Position numbers and translations under genes: made by a program
In this document: positions 1-9,052 of the stretch, piece by piece
How positions within the stretch are numbered: the stretch's first letter is position 1
How the letters are laid out: every line of letters begins with the position of its first letter
Assembly: GCA_026873275.1 (NCBI GenBank)
Contig: JANTUC010000007.1
Coordinates: forward strand, 930,001-994,000
Direction: 5' to 3'
Source: Pseudopithomyces maydicus
Taxonomy: Eukaryota > Ascomycota > Dothideomycetes > Pleosporales > Didymosphaeriaceae
DNA: 64,000 nt
Notes under the pieces: model-generated
Database searches by the model: none
What the model saw: only the letters and a program-made list of their open reading frames with translations
What the model was told of the DNA's origin: nothing

Positions 1-786
1 TAAGGCTCCGGCTGTTTTGGAGGAGCTCCAAAGTGAGGACTGGCATAAAGTCTTCGCCATAGATAAGAGCGAGCGTGGAGAATGGGAGTCTAAGCGGAGA
101 TACTATGTCACAGAGTTACAGGTTGCCATTCGTAAACAGGAAGCACTGAGACAGACGGAGCTCGAGAAGCGGAGAAAAGAGACCGCAAGGCGGAAAAGGA
201 AGAACGACTCTCCGGTCTCCGATGAAGACGACGAGGAAGATGGTGAGGATACACAGATTCCCATGCTGTCCCAAGTACGAGATTGCTAACGTGTAGTAGA
301 ACCCAAACCCAAAAAGCTACGCAAGAGTCTAGATGCAGCCCGCCCCTCTCCGCGTCCAAAAACTCCAGAACCTTCTAAGCCGCGCCGTCCGCCTCGGCTA
401 CACGGTTACATACTTGACTATGAACCGTCCCAAGAGAAGAAGGAGAAATTTCAATCGTTCTACGCAAAAGGCCAGCGTCCAGCTTCCTTCGGTGGAAGGA
501 CCAGCAGCAGATCAACACGAAGCGCCGACGCTCCCCGTTTGGCGTACCCCTCCCAGCTATATTCTCGCTCCTTGAAGATGCAGATTTACCGCGTGCACTG
601 AGGGAGGATAATGGTTATGTATCGAGCGGCTTGCCGACAGAAGAGGCCTTGCTTCCGGACGAGCAAAGGTTTCAGCGCTTTCAACTTCCGGATTTATTTG
701 TAACGAAAGAGACCTTGAAAGAGAACGAGCGAGAGAGGAGGAGGAGGAAGAGGGAAAGTGCCGGGAAGAGGAGAGAATCCAATTAG
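1..786 (+). CDS. 3' end of an unknown highly charged protein (5' truncated by window edge)
   Basis: Open from the first base, so the start lies outside the window. The visible part is strongly charged: a Lys/Arg/Glu helix-like stretch, an acidic DEDDEEDGE patch, then a basic Pro-rich part. A likely intron runs from 243 to 296 or 299 (GTGAGG donor, GCTAAC branch site just before the acceptor). The following exon reads in one frame (EPKPKKLRKSLD...) to about 547. The last part (LLEDADLPRALREDNG... to the stop at 784-786) is one frame over. The change can be placed at the C4 run 547-550, giving a smooth AYPLPAIFSLLEDADL junction, or at an unrecognised intron. It ends in an Arg/Lys-rich tail. I recognise no family; a nuclear protein is plausible from composition only. 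Confidence 0.5.
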
Positions 787-1290
787 CAATTTTCCGTTTT
801 CGGAGCGATCCCCAGAGAGAGCCATATGTTTCGATGGGTTGGTGGGCAGATACCCTGTTTCTTCAAATAATTAGTAGGGGTTTTTTCCTAGCTGCATTTA
901 GCAGCCATGTATCATACTTTTGTGGGACGAACAAGGTCCAAGGAGCCATAGCTCTTGGGGGTGGGAGGACATGCCGCTAACTTGCGGTTTGATAAGCGGT
1001 CACAGCAAACTTAGGCAGTTGAAGAGTCTAAAAGCACAATGAGTTATCTCCTGCACATGTGTGATTGGCTTTTGCATGCGCCGCCTCGGCGGGTGGCGCA
1101 CCAGATAGTACAAAGGATGCGATGAAGATGCTGGGCATCAGCTTTGTCATCTGGTAAATGTAAAAACTCTCATAACCGACTTCCGTGGAAATATATTAAA
1201 ACTGTGTCTCATATTAATGGAAAAGTAAATTCACAAGACGCCGTAGCTTACACCGACTCCACAGTCCAAATATTACCCGCAACACAGGGA
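787..1290. other. intergenic, convergent gene ends
   Basis: Lies between the stop of the plus-strand gene and the stop of a minus-strand gene, so it should hold two 3' UTRs. I see no coding signal or repeat. Confidence 0.5.
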
Positions 1291-3024
1291 CTATCGCCGA
1301 ACTCGACTCCTACCTCTGGACTCGTACTCCTCACCATCGTCTTCGCGGTTCTCATGCTCCCACTTCAACACTCTCATAGCAAAGTCGTACCCGCCCATAT
1401 CTTCCATTCCCCGCAACGCTGTCATGTCGACCGTACCACTTACAGACATCATGCTACCCCTGTCAAGGATTGCCGCTGCCGCTGCCTCTCTCACTTCATC
1501 TAGGACATTCCTGGATCTTTGTAGTGGCAGTGCCTCGCGCGACGACGCCGTATCCGCGATTGTGGCGCTCGTGGATAGGTGATCGTCCTCCAAGAACTTA
1601 CTCAGTGTACATGATGGCCAGTCCGCGGCTACGGGAGTGAAGAAATCGGGCGTGGTATGGGGTAAGGGTACAACAGATCTTTGGGCTGAGTGGGCTTTTG
1701 GTATTGGCATAAAGGGGGAAGGTAGCGTGAATGAGGATCCAGAGGAGAGGTCTGGAATGATGGTTGGATTGATCTGCCCGGGGGTAGGGTGTTGATCGAT
1801 TGCCTCTGTAGATGGTGAGTAGGAAAAGGATGATGGCACATGAGGGGCAATAGTCGAGATGTTGGCTGTTGGGGCGGTGAGTGTCGGAATATCGCTTTGA
1901 GATGCAGTTTCCATTGAAGCAGGAGGCAGGATGCCTATATCATCGATGGATGCGGGTAGATCTACAGGCGTTTTGGGGGACTCGCGGCGGTCCCAAGGCT
2001 CAGTGAACATACTGGGATCTGAATTTCCTGCTGTTTCAGGCTCGGAATGGAGAGGTTTTCTTTTGATCGAGTGTTGCGGTCGGTCACTATGCTGGATGGT
2101 AGTAAGTGGCGGCCTCACAAGCTCCGCTGTCGCTGAAAACTGTTGAAAACGCTTCCGCTTTAGATTTTGATGAGACCAATCAGTGATGGGGTCCTCTATA
2201 CAAGGTGATGGCGTTACTGTCTCCTCCTTGTCGGCCTCGGTTTCATATACAAAGCCCGCGTCCACAGGGTGGGAAGTAAGGGGGCCTAAAGGTTTGGAAG
2301 AGTTCGAGCACACTTCCACGGTGTTCATCGATTGAATTTCGAGATCAGCAGTATAATCCGTTCTATCCAATAAGTGAGGGGCGATTTGGGCTGTCGGCAA
2401 AGCTTTCCTGTTGTAGAGCTGTGTCAGGTTCGCAGTCATGGAATCAGGTCTTGGTGATTGCACTGGTCTCTCGAATAAGCCCTTTGCATTGCTATTATCA
2501 TCGGGATCCGGACCAATGATTGTAAAACTTTCTGAGTTTGCAGAGTCTTTACGCTTCCCAACGATGAGGTCTTTGAGCTTTTGCAGTGACGACCGTCGTC
2601 GTTCCTCGACCATGGATGGTCTTTTGCTCCGCTGTTCCGAAGAACATTCCGGAGTTTTTGTGGAGGTTTTCGATACTTCTTCGAACGCAACGGTGCATCT
2701 TCGCCGAGTGAGTTTAGAAATAACCGTTGACGCCGTCCGGGATAGTCTCCTCGTCAACGGCTGGTCACAATCGTCGCCACTCTCAGAGGAGGCCGAATGA
2801 CGGTGCAATGGTCGTGAATTCTGATGGTTTGTTTTGGAAGAGTTCGTTCCATAGCCTCGTTTCCCACTCAAATCTGGACACATACGGCGCGTGAAGGTTG
2901 GAAGCTCATCCGGGGTGATTCCCTCTTCGTCTTCTAACACAATTGAAGAAGAGGAGCGGCGATACTGCGCTTGAGCCTCATGATCGCTCTCCAGAACAGA
3001 GTCAAGTTGGCCAAAGGATGACAT
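1291..3024 (-). CDS. unknown Ser/Thr/Pro-rich protein
   Basis: A 577-residue reading frame from the ATG at 3024 (MSSFGQLDSV...) to the stop at 1291. Composition is low-complexity: Ser, Thr, Pro and basic clusters (RRLSRTAS, KLTRRR) that look like phosphorylation sites, with long disordered stretches. Only the C-terminus (about residues 500-577) looks ordered, with an Ala-rich helix (EVREAAAAAILDRGS), a GYDFAMRVLKWEHENR segment and an Arg-rich end. The frame stays open upstream through a hydrophobic stretch (ALLYFLVRK), and a TTTTACAG acceptor sits at 3066. A 13-nt first exon (ATG at 3130, intron 3066-3117) would therefore add a short hydrophobic N-terminus, but its donor (GTTGAT) is weak. I do not recognise a family; function is unknown. 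Confidence 0.6.
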   Translation of the reverse strand: MSSFGQLDSVLESDHEAQAQYRRSSSSIVLEDEEGITPDELPTFTRRMCPDLSGKRGYGTNSSKTNHQNSRPLHRHSASSESGDDCDQPLTRRLSRTASTVISKLTRRRCTVAFEEVSKTSTKTPECSSEQRSKRPSMVEERRRSSLQKLKDLIVGKRKDSANSESFTIIGPDPDDNSNAKGLFERPVQSPRPDSMTANLTQLYNRKALPTAQIAPHLLDRTDYTADLEIQSMNTVEVCSNSSKPLGPLTSHPVDAGFVYETEADKEETVTPSPCIEDPITDWSHQNLKRKRFQQFSATAELVRPPLTTIQHSDRPQHSIKRKPLHSEPETAGNSDPSMFTEPWDRRESPKTPVDLPASIDDIGILPPASMETASQSDIPTLTAPTANISTIAPHVPSSFSYSPSTEAIDQHPTPGQINPTIIPDLSSGSSFTLPSPFMPIPKAHSAQRSVVPLPHTTPDFFTPVAADWPSCTLSKFLEDDHLSTSATIADTASSREALPLQRSRNVLDEVREAAAAAILDRGSMMSVSGTVDMTALRGMEDMGGYDFAMRVLKWEHENREDDGEEYESRGRSRVRR

Positions 3025-3977
3025 CGACAGTGAATTGGTCTTTCGGACAAGGAAATAAAGCAAAGCTGTAAAACAGACCAACAAGAAACAGGGAGCCTCG
3101 GAGAAGTTATCATCAACGTAAGACGCTCATGATAAAAATATGGTTTTGAGCGTCTGACATCTGAAGAGACTATACGGCGGTTAGTGCAGAAGCATGCAAG
3201 CTGCTTACAGTATTGCACGCTCTCGCGACGCCTTGATACGCATGGTTTGGTTGAGTAGACATCACCCCCAGTGACGGCTGTTGTGATAAGAATACCCTTG
3301 TGTGTATACGTCTATACACCATCACACAATGCCGAGAAGCAGTCGGATCCAGGTCATTGCAGCCTGTACATAAAAAATAATGGGAATCCATGGTAGGCCA
3401 TCGGCTTGCATGAGGGGCATCGTCGTATTGATAAGCGTGCAATGATAATGATGACCTAAATGACGGATCTACCCCAACTCCTCCTGCTGCCGGCCACTGT
3501 TCCGCAACATGCATGATTATAACTCGGCTGCGAGATGAGGCAATGTAGAGGGGAATACACATGTGCTTGCACGTTGAGTTACAGCGACAGCTGAGAAACA
3601 CGAGACACTGCTATACGATCGTACATGTTTAGGTACATAGCTAGCGACCGAGTATAATATATAGCTTCCACGTGTTCAATCATTAAAAGCATATGAGCGG
3701 TCAGAGTCGAAACACGTATTGATAGTCTACCTACCTACCTATAGAGTATGTCTGCCGCCTAGGCCCGTAGGCCCGATGAAGTAGCACGTGAGTAAGAAGC
3801 TAAGGTTGACGCGCGACGCTACCCAAAAGAGGCATGGCGAGTGTTCAACGCGTGGTGCCATCATCACGGTTACAGCAGTGCAAAGGCGGCCTGGTAGCAT
3901 ATCCAACATTCAGCGGTTGGAGCACTTGATTCTGCAATTTTATTTCCGCCGATGCGATCTGTCTGATTAGGCTTGCG
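3025..3977. other. divergent intergenic region
   Basis: Separates the minus-strand Ser-rich gene from plus-strand COQ6, so both promoters should lie here. It contains CACGTG at about 3670 and 3785 and a short CTAC/CCTA tandem run near 3729-3742. No convincing gene. Confidence 0.4.
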
Positions 3978-5507
3978 ATGCCGCCCCGAATACCTTTGGC
4001 AGCATACCGGGCCGCCTGCACACCCGCCGTGCGCTTCCGCATCCACCTCCAGCGCCGATGCGCCTCGAACTCCTCCAATGCGCCAGAGATATACGATGTA
4101 GTGTGCGTAGGGGGTGGCCCCGCTGGATTGAGCCTACTGGCTGGTCTGAAGTCTTCTGCATTCACCAATGGGCTGAAAGTTGCACTTATCGAGGGGCAAG
4201 ATTTGGAGAAGAACCGCCTACAGAAAGATGCAACTCTGGACAGCTTCTCGAACAGATGTAGCTCACTGACACCGGCATCTGTGAGAAATTTACAAGGCAT
4301 GTCTTCAATGATTCTATTAAACACAGTTGCTGACTTGTGTATTGTAGAAATCGGAGCATGGCGGCACGCAAACACCTCCCGCATACAGCCTTATCAAGAA
4401 ATGCAGGTATGGGACGGCGTATCCGATGCACGAATATCGTTTGACTGGGACACTGCGCGATCCCTCGGCCCTCGCCAACCCACCCAGCCCACGACCATCG
4501 CATACATGATCGAGAACGTGAACACCGTTTCGGCTTTGCTGGGCCGTCTCGAAGAGCTGGGGGGTGTCGACGTATTCTCCTCTACCAAAGTCGATTCGAT
4601 ACACCTTGGAACCGATACAGAGAAGCTCGACCTTTCGTCCTGGCCTGTGCTTTCGTTGTCGAATGGCAAAACTCTAGCAGCTAGATTGCTGGTGGGAGCA
4701 GACGGCGCCAACAGTCCGGTGCGCACATTTGCCGGCATTCCTTCGCGAGGGTTTGACTACGGTAGACATGGCGTTGTTGCAACATTGAAACTCTCCGGGC
4801 CAGGTTGGGGCGGTCCAGATCACAAGATCGCATACCAACGCTTCCTACCTACTGGCCCTATAGCTATGCTACCTATGCCTGGCAACTTCGCGACTCTCGT
4901 GTGGAGTACAACCCCCGAGCGTGCTGCAAAGCTGAAGTCACTGTCCTCTTCCGAATTCGTTGCCATGGTGAATGCTGGATTTAGACTTTCGCCAACGGAT
5001 TTGGAATACCTGCACGCACTGTCATCGGGTCAGGAAGAGGAGATTGCATGGCGGGAAAGGCATACGCCCACGAACGAGCGATCACTACCCATGCACGTAA
5101 CAGATGTACAAGCTGGCAGCGTAGCCTCGTTCCCGCTCCGTATGCGCCATGCAGATACCTACACGGGCGAACGCGTCGCCTTAGTTGGAGACGCCGCGCA
5201 TACTATACATCCGCTCGCGGGCCAGGGGCTGAATCAGGGCCAGGGCGATGCCGCAGCTCTGGTCCGCACCATATCGTATGCAGTTCAGACCGGACAGGAC
5301 ATTGGAAGTACACTCGCACTGGAGAGCTACAATAGTGAGCGATATGCGGAGAACAATGCCATGTTAGGCGTATGTGACAAGCTACATCGTCTGTACAGTA
5401 TCGAGTCCGGACCTGTTGTAGGTCTACGGAGCTTAGGACTGAGAGCGGTGGATGCAATGGGGCCGCTGAAAGGCTTTTTTATGAATAGAGCTGCTGGCGG
5501 CGTGTAG
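3978..5507 (+). CDS. coq6: ubiquinone biosynthesis flavin monooxygenase COQ6
   Basis: FAD-dependent hydroxylase of coenzyme Q synthesis, acting on the polyprenylated ring on the matrix side of the inner mitochondrial membrane as part of the CoQ synthome (family knowledge). Visible are an Arg-rich, acid-poor N-terminus fitting a mitochondrial presequence, the GGGPAGLSLLAGL dinucleotide motif at about residues 45-57, the GADGANSPVR motif near 220, and the ribityl-binding GDAAHTIHPLAGQGLNQG motif near 386. The spliced protein is 492 residues, normal for the family. One intron at 4297-4347 (51 nt) uses a GC donor (AG|GCATGT) with a GCTGAC branch site. Splicing gives LTPASVRNLQEIGAW, matching the family, whereas read-through inserts 17 foreign residues. 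The intron is a multiple of three and stop-free, so retention would not truncate the protein. Confidence 0.95.
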   Translation: MPPRIPLAAYRAACTPAVRFRIHLQRRCASNSSNAPEIYDVVCVGGGPAGLSLLAGLKSSAFTNGLKVALIEGQDLEKNRLQKDATLDSFSNRCSSLTPASVRNLQGMSSMILLNTVADLCIVEIGAWRHANTSRIQPYQEMQVWDGVSDARISFDWDTARSLGPRQPTQPTTIAYMIENVNTVSALLGRLEELGGVDVFSSTKVDSIHLGTDTEKLDLSSWPVLSLSNGKTLAARLLVGADGANSPVRTFAGIPSRGFDYGRHGVVATLKLSGPGWGGPDHKIAYQRFLPTGPIAMLPMPGNFATLVWSTTPERAAKLKSLSSSEFVAMVNAGFRLSPTDLEYLHALSSGQEEEIAWRERHTPTNERSLPMHVTDVQAGSVASFPLRMRHADTYTGERVALVGDAAHTIHPLAGQGLNQGQGDAAALVRTISYAVQTGQDIGSTLALESYNSERYAENNAMLGVCDKLHRLYSIESGPVVGLRSLGLRAVDAMGPLKGFFMNRAAGGV

Positions 5508-5779
5508 GACAAGACTGTATCGTATCTGTAAACGTAGCCTTTGACTGTATATATATACCCTGTGTAAGTCACCTTGCTATAACTACCTTGTCATTTGGTT
5601 GTCAGTATGGAGCTTGTTTCGCTCGCCACTGTTGTCTCTCCAAATGCAGGAATTCCCGCGGCGTTTTATCAAGGGCGCCCCACCACAAGCCCCCAGCTAC
5701 CCCTCCATGCATCATCATCCCTTACCTAGGTAGACGGGAAGCCTCCTCCTTAGCTTCGTCTACGCGCCCATAACTCGCA

Positions 5780-6743
5780 ATGACCGATCACGAGAGACAG
5801 ATCGAAGAGTTTGGTAAAAATGACGATTTCTGGCTTTTTGGATATGGGTAGGCCCACTCCCGTCTGCACGAACTCGTTCAAACAGCTCACCAAAGCAGGA
5901 GCCTGATTTGGAAGCCGCCGCCACACTTTGGTATAGTCCGCTACTCAATACGCGTTTTTCTGTGTTTGCTAAGAGGTAAATCAGACCAGCGAGTACCCGG
6001 CTACATCGAGGGTTATGTGCGCCGCTTCTGGCAGGTATGAGAGTGAGCTCTCGACAACAGGATCACAACTAAGTATGCACAGGCGAGGTACCACCATCCC
6101 GGCCACCACTACCTTCCACGAATCTGATGATCCCACAGCGAAGACCACCGCGGCACACCCGAGGCACCAGGCCGCGTTGCCACACTCATCGACCGCGCGC
6201 ACTGGGAGACATTAACAGACCATGTACGTGTCTTTCGACTGTGGTAATTCCCTCTCAGCGCTGATGTGCGGGCAGCACGAATCTACTGAGCGCGTCTGGG
6301 GCGCTGCCTACCACATCCCAGCAGCTAGAGTCCCTGAGGTGCGCGAGTACCTTGACATACGCGAGATCAACGGATACTCTATACAGTTCACACCTTTTGT
6401 CCCCGCCGACGCTTCCAAATCAATCAACACGCTCGTCTACATCGGCCTCCCTTCCAACCCGCAGTTTCTTGGCCCACAAGATCCTGATGCGCTGGCCAGA
6501 CATATATTAAAGTCCAGAGGTCCCAGTGGCGAAAACACGGAATACTTGTATCAACTAGAAGAGGCATTGAATGAGCTGGGAGATGAGAGTCGGGACACCC
6601 ATATCAGTGACTTGGTGAGGCGATGCAAAAAGATTGACCAAGAAAACAAGCCTGAATTGGAAAGTGACGCGGCGGTCCATGATGCAGAGGTGCCGCTGCA
6701 TAAGATCGGGAGCACTGAAGAACAGGAAGAGGTTGAAAGATAG
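5780..6743 (+). CDS. gcg1: ChaC-type glutathione-specific gamma-glutamylcyclotransferase
   Basis: Cytosolic enzyme that splits glutathione into 5-oxoproline and Cys-Gly (ChaC/Gcg1 family). I assemble six exons: 5780-5847, 5899-5930, 5985-6034, 6083-6087, 6139-6223 and 6276-6743, giving 235 residues. The result carries the family hallmarks in order: FGYGSLIWKP (substrate-binding loop), VPGYIEGYVRRFWQ, ASEDHRGTPEAPGRVATLI, VWGAAYHIP, and YLDIREINGY, whose Glu after Arg aligns with the catalytic Glu of ChaC proteins, then GPSGENTEYLY. The fourth exon is only GCGAG, between a GTATGA...GCACAG intron and a GTACCA...CCCACAG intron. Without it the conserved WQ-A-S-EDHRG junction is out of frame. The C-terminal 40 residues are an acidic, poorly conserved tail. 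The gene lies about 270 bp downstream of COQ6 on the same strand. Confidence 0.92.
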
Positions 6744-6845
6744 CTACTCCGAGTATCAGGGCAAGAATTCAGAACCCAGTGCAGTGTCTGCATTACGGGC
6801 ACATAGCGTCGTTACTTATAGACTACCCACTAAGAACAATAGAGC

Positions 6846-8153
6846 TCACAGATCCTTCCTCAGTGACGCCCCACAAAGCATCTTTGTTAGCCTCTTATCT
6901 TCTTCTGCATTTGGCACTTTCCACCACTCTTCAAACACCACTGGCTTGAATCCCTTTTCGCGCCACAGCTTTACTTCTCGCGGGCCAATCTGATGCCACG
7001 GAACCCCAATATCCTTGGAAACGTGGTCCTTTACATAATCCTCAATGACAGACCATTTTGCTTTATCTGGTCTCTCAACGAAGAAAACATCAAATATCTG
7101 CGTTCGCTCGCTTTCCATCCTTGCCAGTGTGTTTTCCATACCTCTCACGACACGAGACTTGCTATAAGCCTTCGGTCTCATCCAATCCAGCACTTTCGCG
7201 AAATCAAGCTGATAGCCCGCCTCATCATAGGTAGGAGAGCCATGACGTCCCTTCTTGAAGCAGCAGTGGAGACTGTGAGAGCTTTCTAGACATCCAGTTT
7301 GAAGCTCATTGTCCTGCGCCGCATTTTTCCGGCGACCTTTCCATTGTGGAGGTGGACCAGGAAACTCGCGTGTTGCTTCAAGGTGAGCTTTAACTTGAGG
7401 AGGAAGGTCGTAGGAAGTATAACGTGGACGGGACTTTCGACCTGGCGTAGGCCGTGGATCTCGTAATTGACTGCGGTCGTAGTCGAATTCGACATCAGGT
7501 GTCTGTAGACGTGGTTTTCTTTCTTCATTTTGTTGTTGTTCGAGCGATCCAGCAGTGGATTGGATCGTGTGCTGTGCCGTGCTTCTCTTCTTGTTGGGCT
7601 GTGATATGATCGAAGGTGGTTCAATTAACTCTGATTTTCTCTTCTGCTGTTGCTGCGGCGGACGTTGCCAGTGGTTCAGCATGTGGCCATTTTGCTGTTG
7701 CTGCTCGCTATGATAATTCTGTTCCTGCAGCGGGTATTGTTGGTGGTTCTGGCTGTAGCTACTTTGCTGTTGCCGCGGTGGATGCTGATGATAGTTCTGG
7801 TTGTGGCCATTTTGCTGTTGCTGCGGCGGGTGCTGCTGATAGTTCTGGCTGTAGCTATTTTGCCGTTGCTGCTCACCGTAATAGCTCTGTTGCTGCGGCG
7901 GGTATTGTTGGTGGTTCTGGCTGTAGCCATTTTGCTGTTGCTGCGGCGGATGATGATAATAGTTCTGGCTGTAGCCTTTCTGCTGTTTCTGATCGTAGTA
8001 GTAGTACTGTTGATGCGGCGTGTACTGCCGGTGATTATGGTTGTAGCCACTCTGCTGTGGCAGTGGGTAAAGCTGTTGGTGGAGGAGCAGCGTACTGGTT
8101 GTCGGGTGCGTATTGCTGGCCGTACTGGCCTTAGTCGTGGCCTGACTCATCAT
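6846..8153 (-). CDS. Gln/Asn/Tyr-rich tandem-repeat protein with conserved-looking C-terminus
   Basis: A 435-residue intronless frame from ATG 8153. Residues about 25-190 are built of imperfect repeats of roughly 20 residues around a QNGYSQNHQQYPPQQQ core, extremely rich in Q, N, Y, H and P and lacking acidic residues, a prion-like composition. Residues about 190-260 are basic and disordered (KRKSELIEPP, NKKRS). The C-terminal 150 residues look folded: DEAGYQLDFAKVLDWMRPKAYSK, a helix ENTLARMESERTQIFDVFFVERPDKAKWSVIEDYV, and WHQIGPREVKLWREKG. I do not recognise the C-terminal family. Fungal RNA-binding or condensate-forming proteins often look like this, but that is inference. It is convergent with the ChaC gene. 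Confidence 0.7.
   Translation of the reverse strand: MMSQATTKASTASNTHPTTSTLLLHQQLYPLPQQSGYNHNHRQYTPHQQYYYYDQKQQKGYSQNYYHHPPQQQQNGYSQNHQQYPPQQQSYYGEQQRQNSYSQNYQQHPPQQQQNGHNQNYHQHPPRQQQSSYSQNHQQYPLQEQNYHSEQQQQNGHMLNHWQRPPQQQQKRKSELIEPPSIISQPNKKRSTAQHTIQSTAGSLEQQQNEERKPRLQTPDVEFDYDRSQLRDPRPTPGRKSRPRYTSYDLPPQVKAHLEATREFPGPPPQWKGRRKNAAQDNELQTGCLESSHSLHCCFKKGRHGSPTYDEAGYQLDFAKVLDWMRPKAYSKSRVVRGMENTLARMESERTQIFDVFFVERPDKAKWSVIEDYVKDHVSKDIGVPWHQIGPREVKLWREKGFKPVVFEEWWKVPNAEEDKRLTKMLCGASLRKDL
7600..7990 (-). repeat. coding Q/N-rich tandem repeat
   Basis: Imperfect tandem units of about 60-69 bp (plus-strand core TTGCTGTTGCTGCGGCGG) encoding the QNGYSQNHQQYPPQQQ-type repeats. The repeats keep several frames open on the opposite strand, producing long spurious plus-strand ORFs between 7616 and 8177. 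Confidence 0.8.
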
Positions 8154-9052
8154 CTGACGGTATGTACTGGAGACTGAGCTGAATGCCTAATAGAAGGCAT
8201 AAGCGCCTGTCCGTCCAATTCCACTTTTTTTACAGCTCTGTGTTGTTATGACGTGTTTGATGCTGCTGAAGTGTGTGGAGAAGGTAACAAGCTAGAGAGC
8301 GGAACTAACCAGAAAGTGGAACCATGATGTCGTTGCGTTGTTTCAGATGATAATTGCAACCTTCCCCATCTTGACCCCTGACCGTTGGATCAATGTCAAG
8401 CGAACGAGACCCGTGAATAGATTTTGTTCTTTGACGCCCAGTTGACGCGCAACCTTGTGGAACTCTTGGAAGCATGCGTTGCCCACAAACTTGCAATTCT
8501 CGGAATAAAGACTATCTGTCAGATCCATCGCAACAAGTAACTTATCGCTGTAGAAGCCGAAATGTTATGCATAGAAACTGTTTGCCAAGAATATTTGTGC
8601 GAGCTAAGAAAATTTCCGGGCTATAGATGATGATCGACCTTTTGTATGTACTGAGCATGTCGATCAACTGCAAGCTTATGTAAATGCGGGAGACAGACCA
8701 GGTACATACTACAGCAAGTTTTCGTCTTGGAACTTCAAAACCTGTTGAGCTCCAAAGACGCGACAGTGTGCACACTGATTTGTCACTTAAGGGACGTTGC
8801 GACGGTGTTGTCGAAGCCATTAATCTATGCGAAAGCATTCCTTAGATATAGTCATGCTTGCCGCTCGACTGGAAAACACAATATCTGGCTGTATTTGTGT
8901 TATAGAGTCATTGGATGTAGACAAGTGCAATGCAACCTGTGTGTTCGACTGGGATGTCTAGCGATCAAGAATAACTCGTTTAGTTCTATCGATTGCCCGA
9001 TGTAGAGACGACGTTTTAACGGCTGAACTTGCTGGCGGGCAGCCTTGCAACT
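8154..9052. other. intergenic region
   Basis: Lies upstream of the Q-rich gene and downstream of the minus-strand regulator. It holds an ATG-started 61-codon minus-strand ORF at 8343-8528 with no recognisable family, which I do not support as a gene. Nothing else stands out. Confidence 0.4.

Noticed and set aside
7616..8177. Two long plus-strand ORFs (Ala/Gly/Ser-rich and Leu/Val-rich) opposite the Q-rich gene
   Set aside because: Shadows of CAG/CAA-type repeats read on the other strand. The minus-strand frame has the folded C-terminal part and is preferred.
8343..8528. 61-codon ATG-started minus-strand ORF
   Set aside because: No motif, no splice continuation and no conserved-looking composition that I can recognise.
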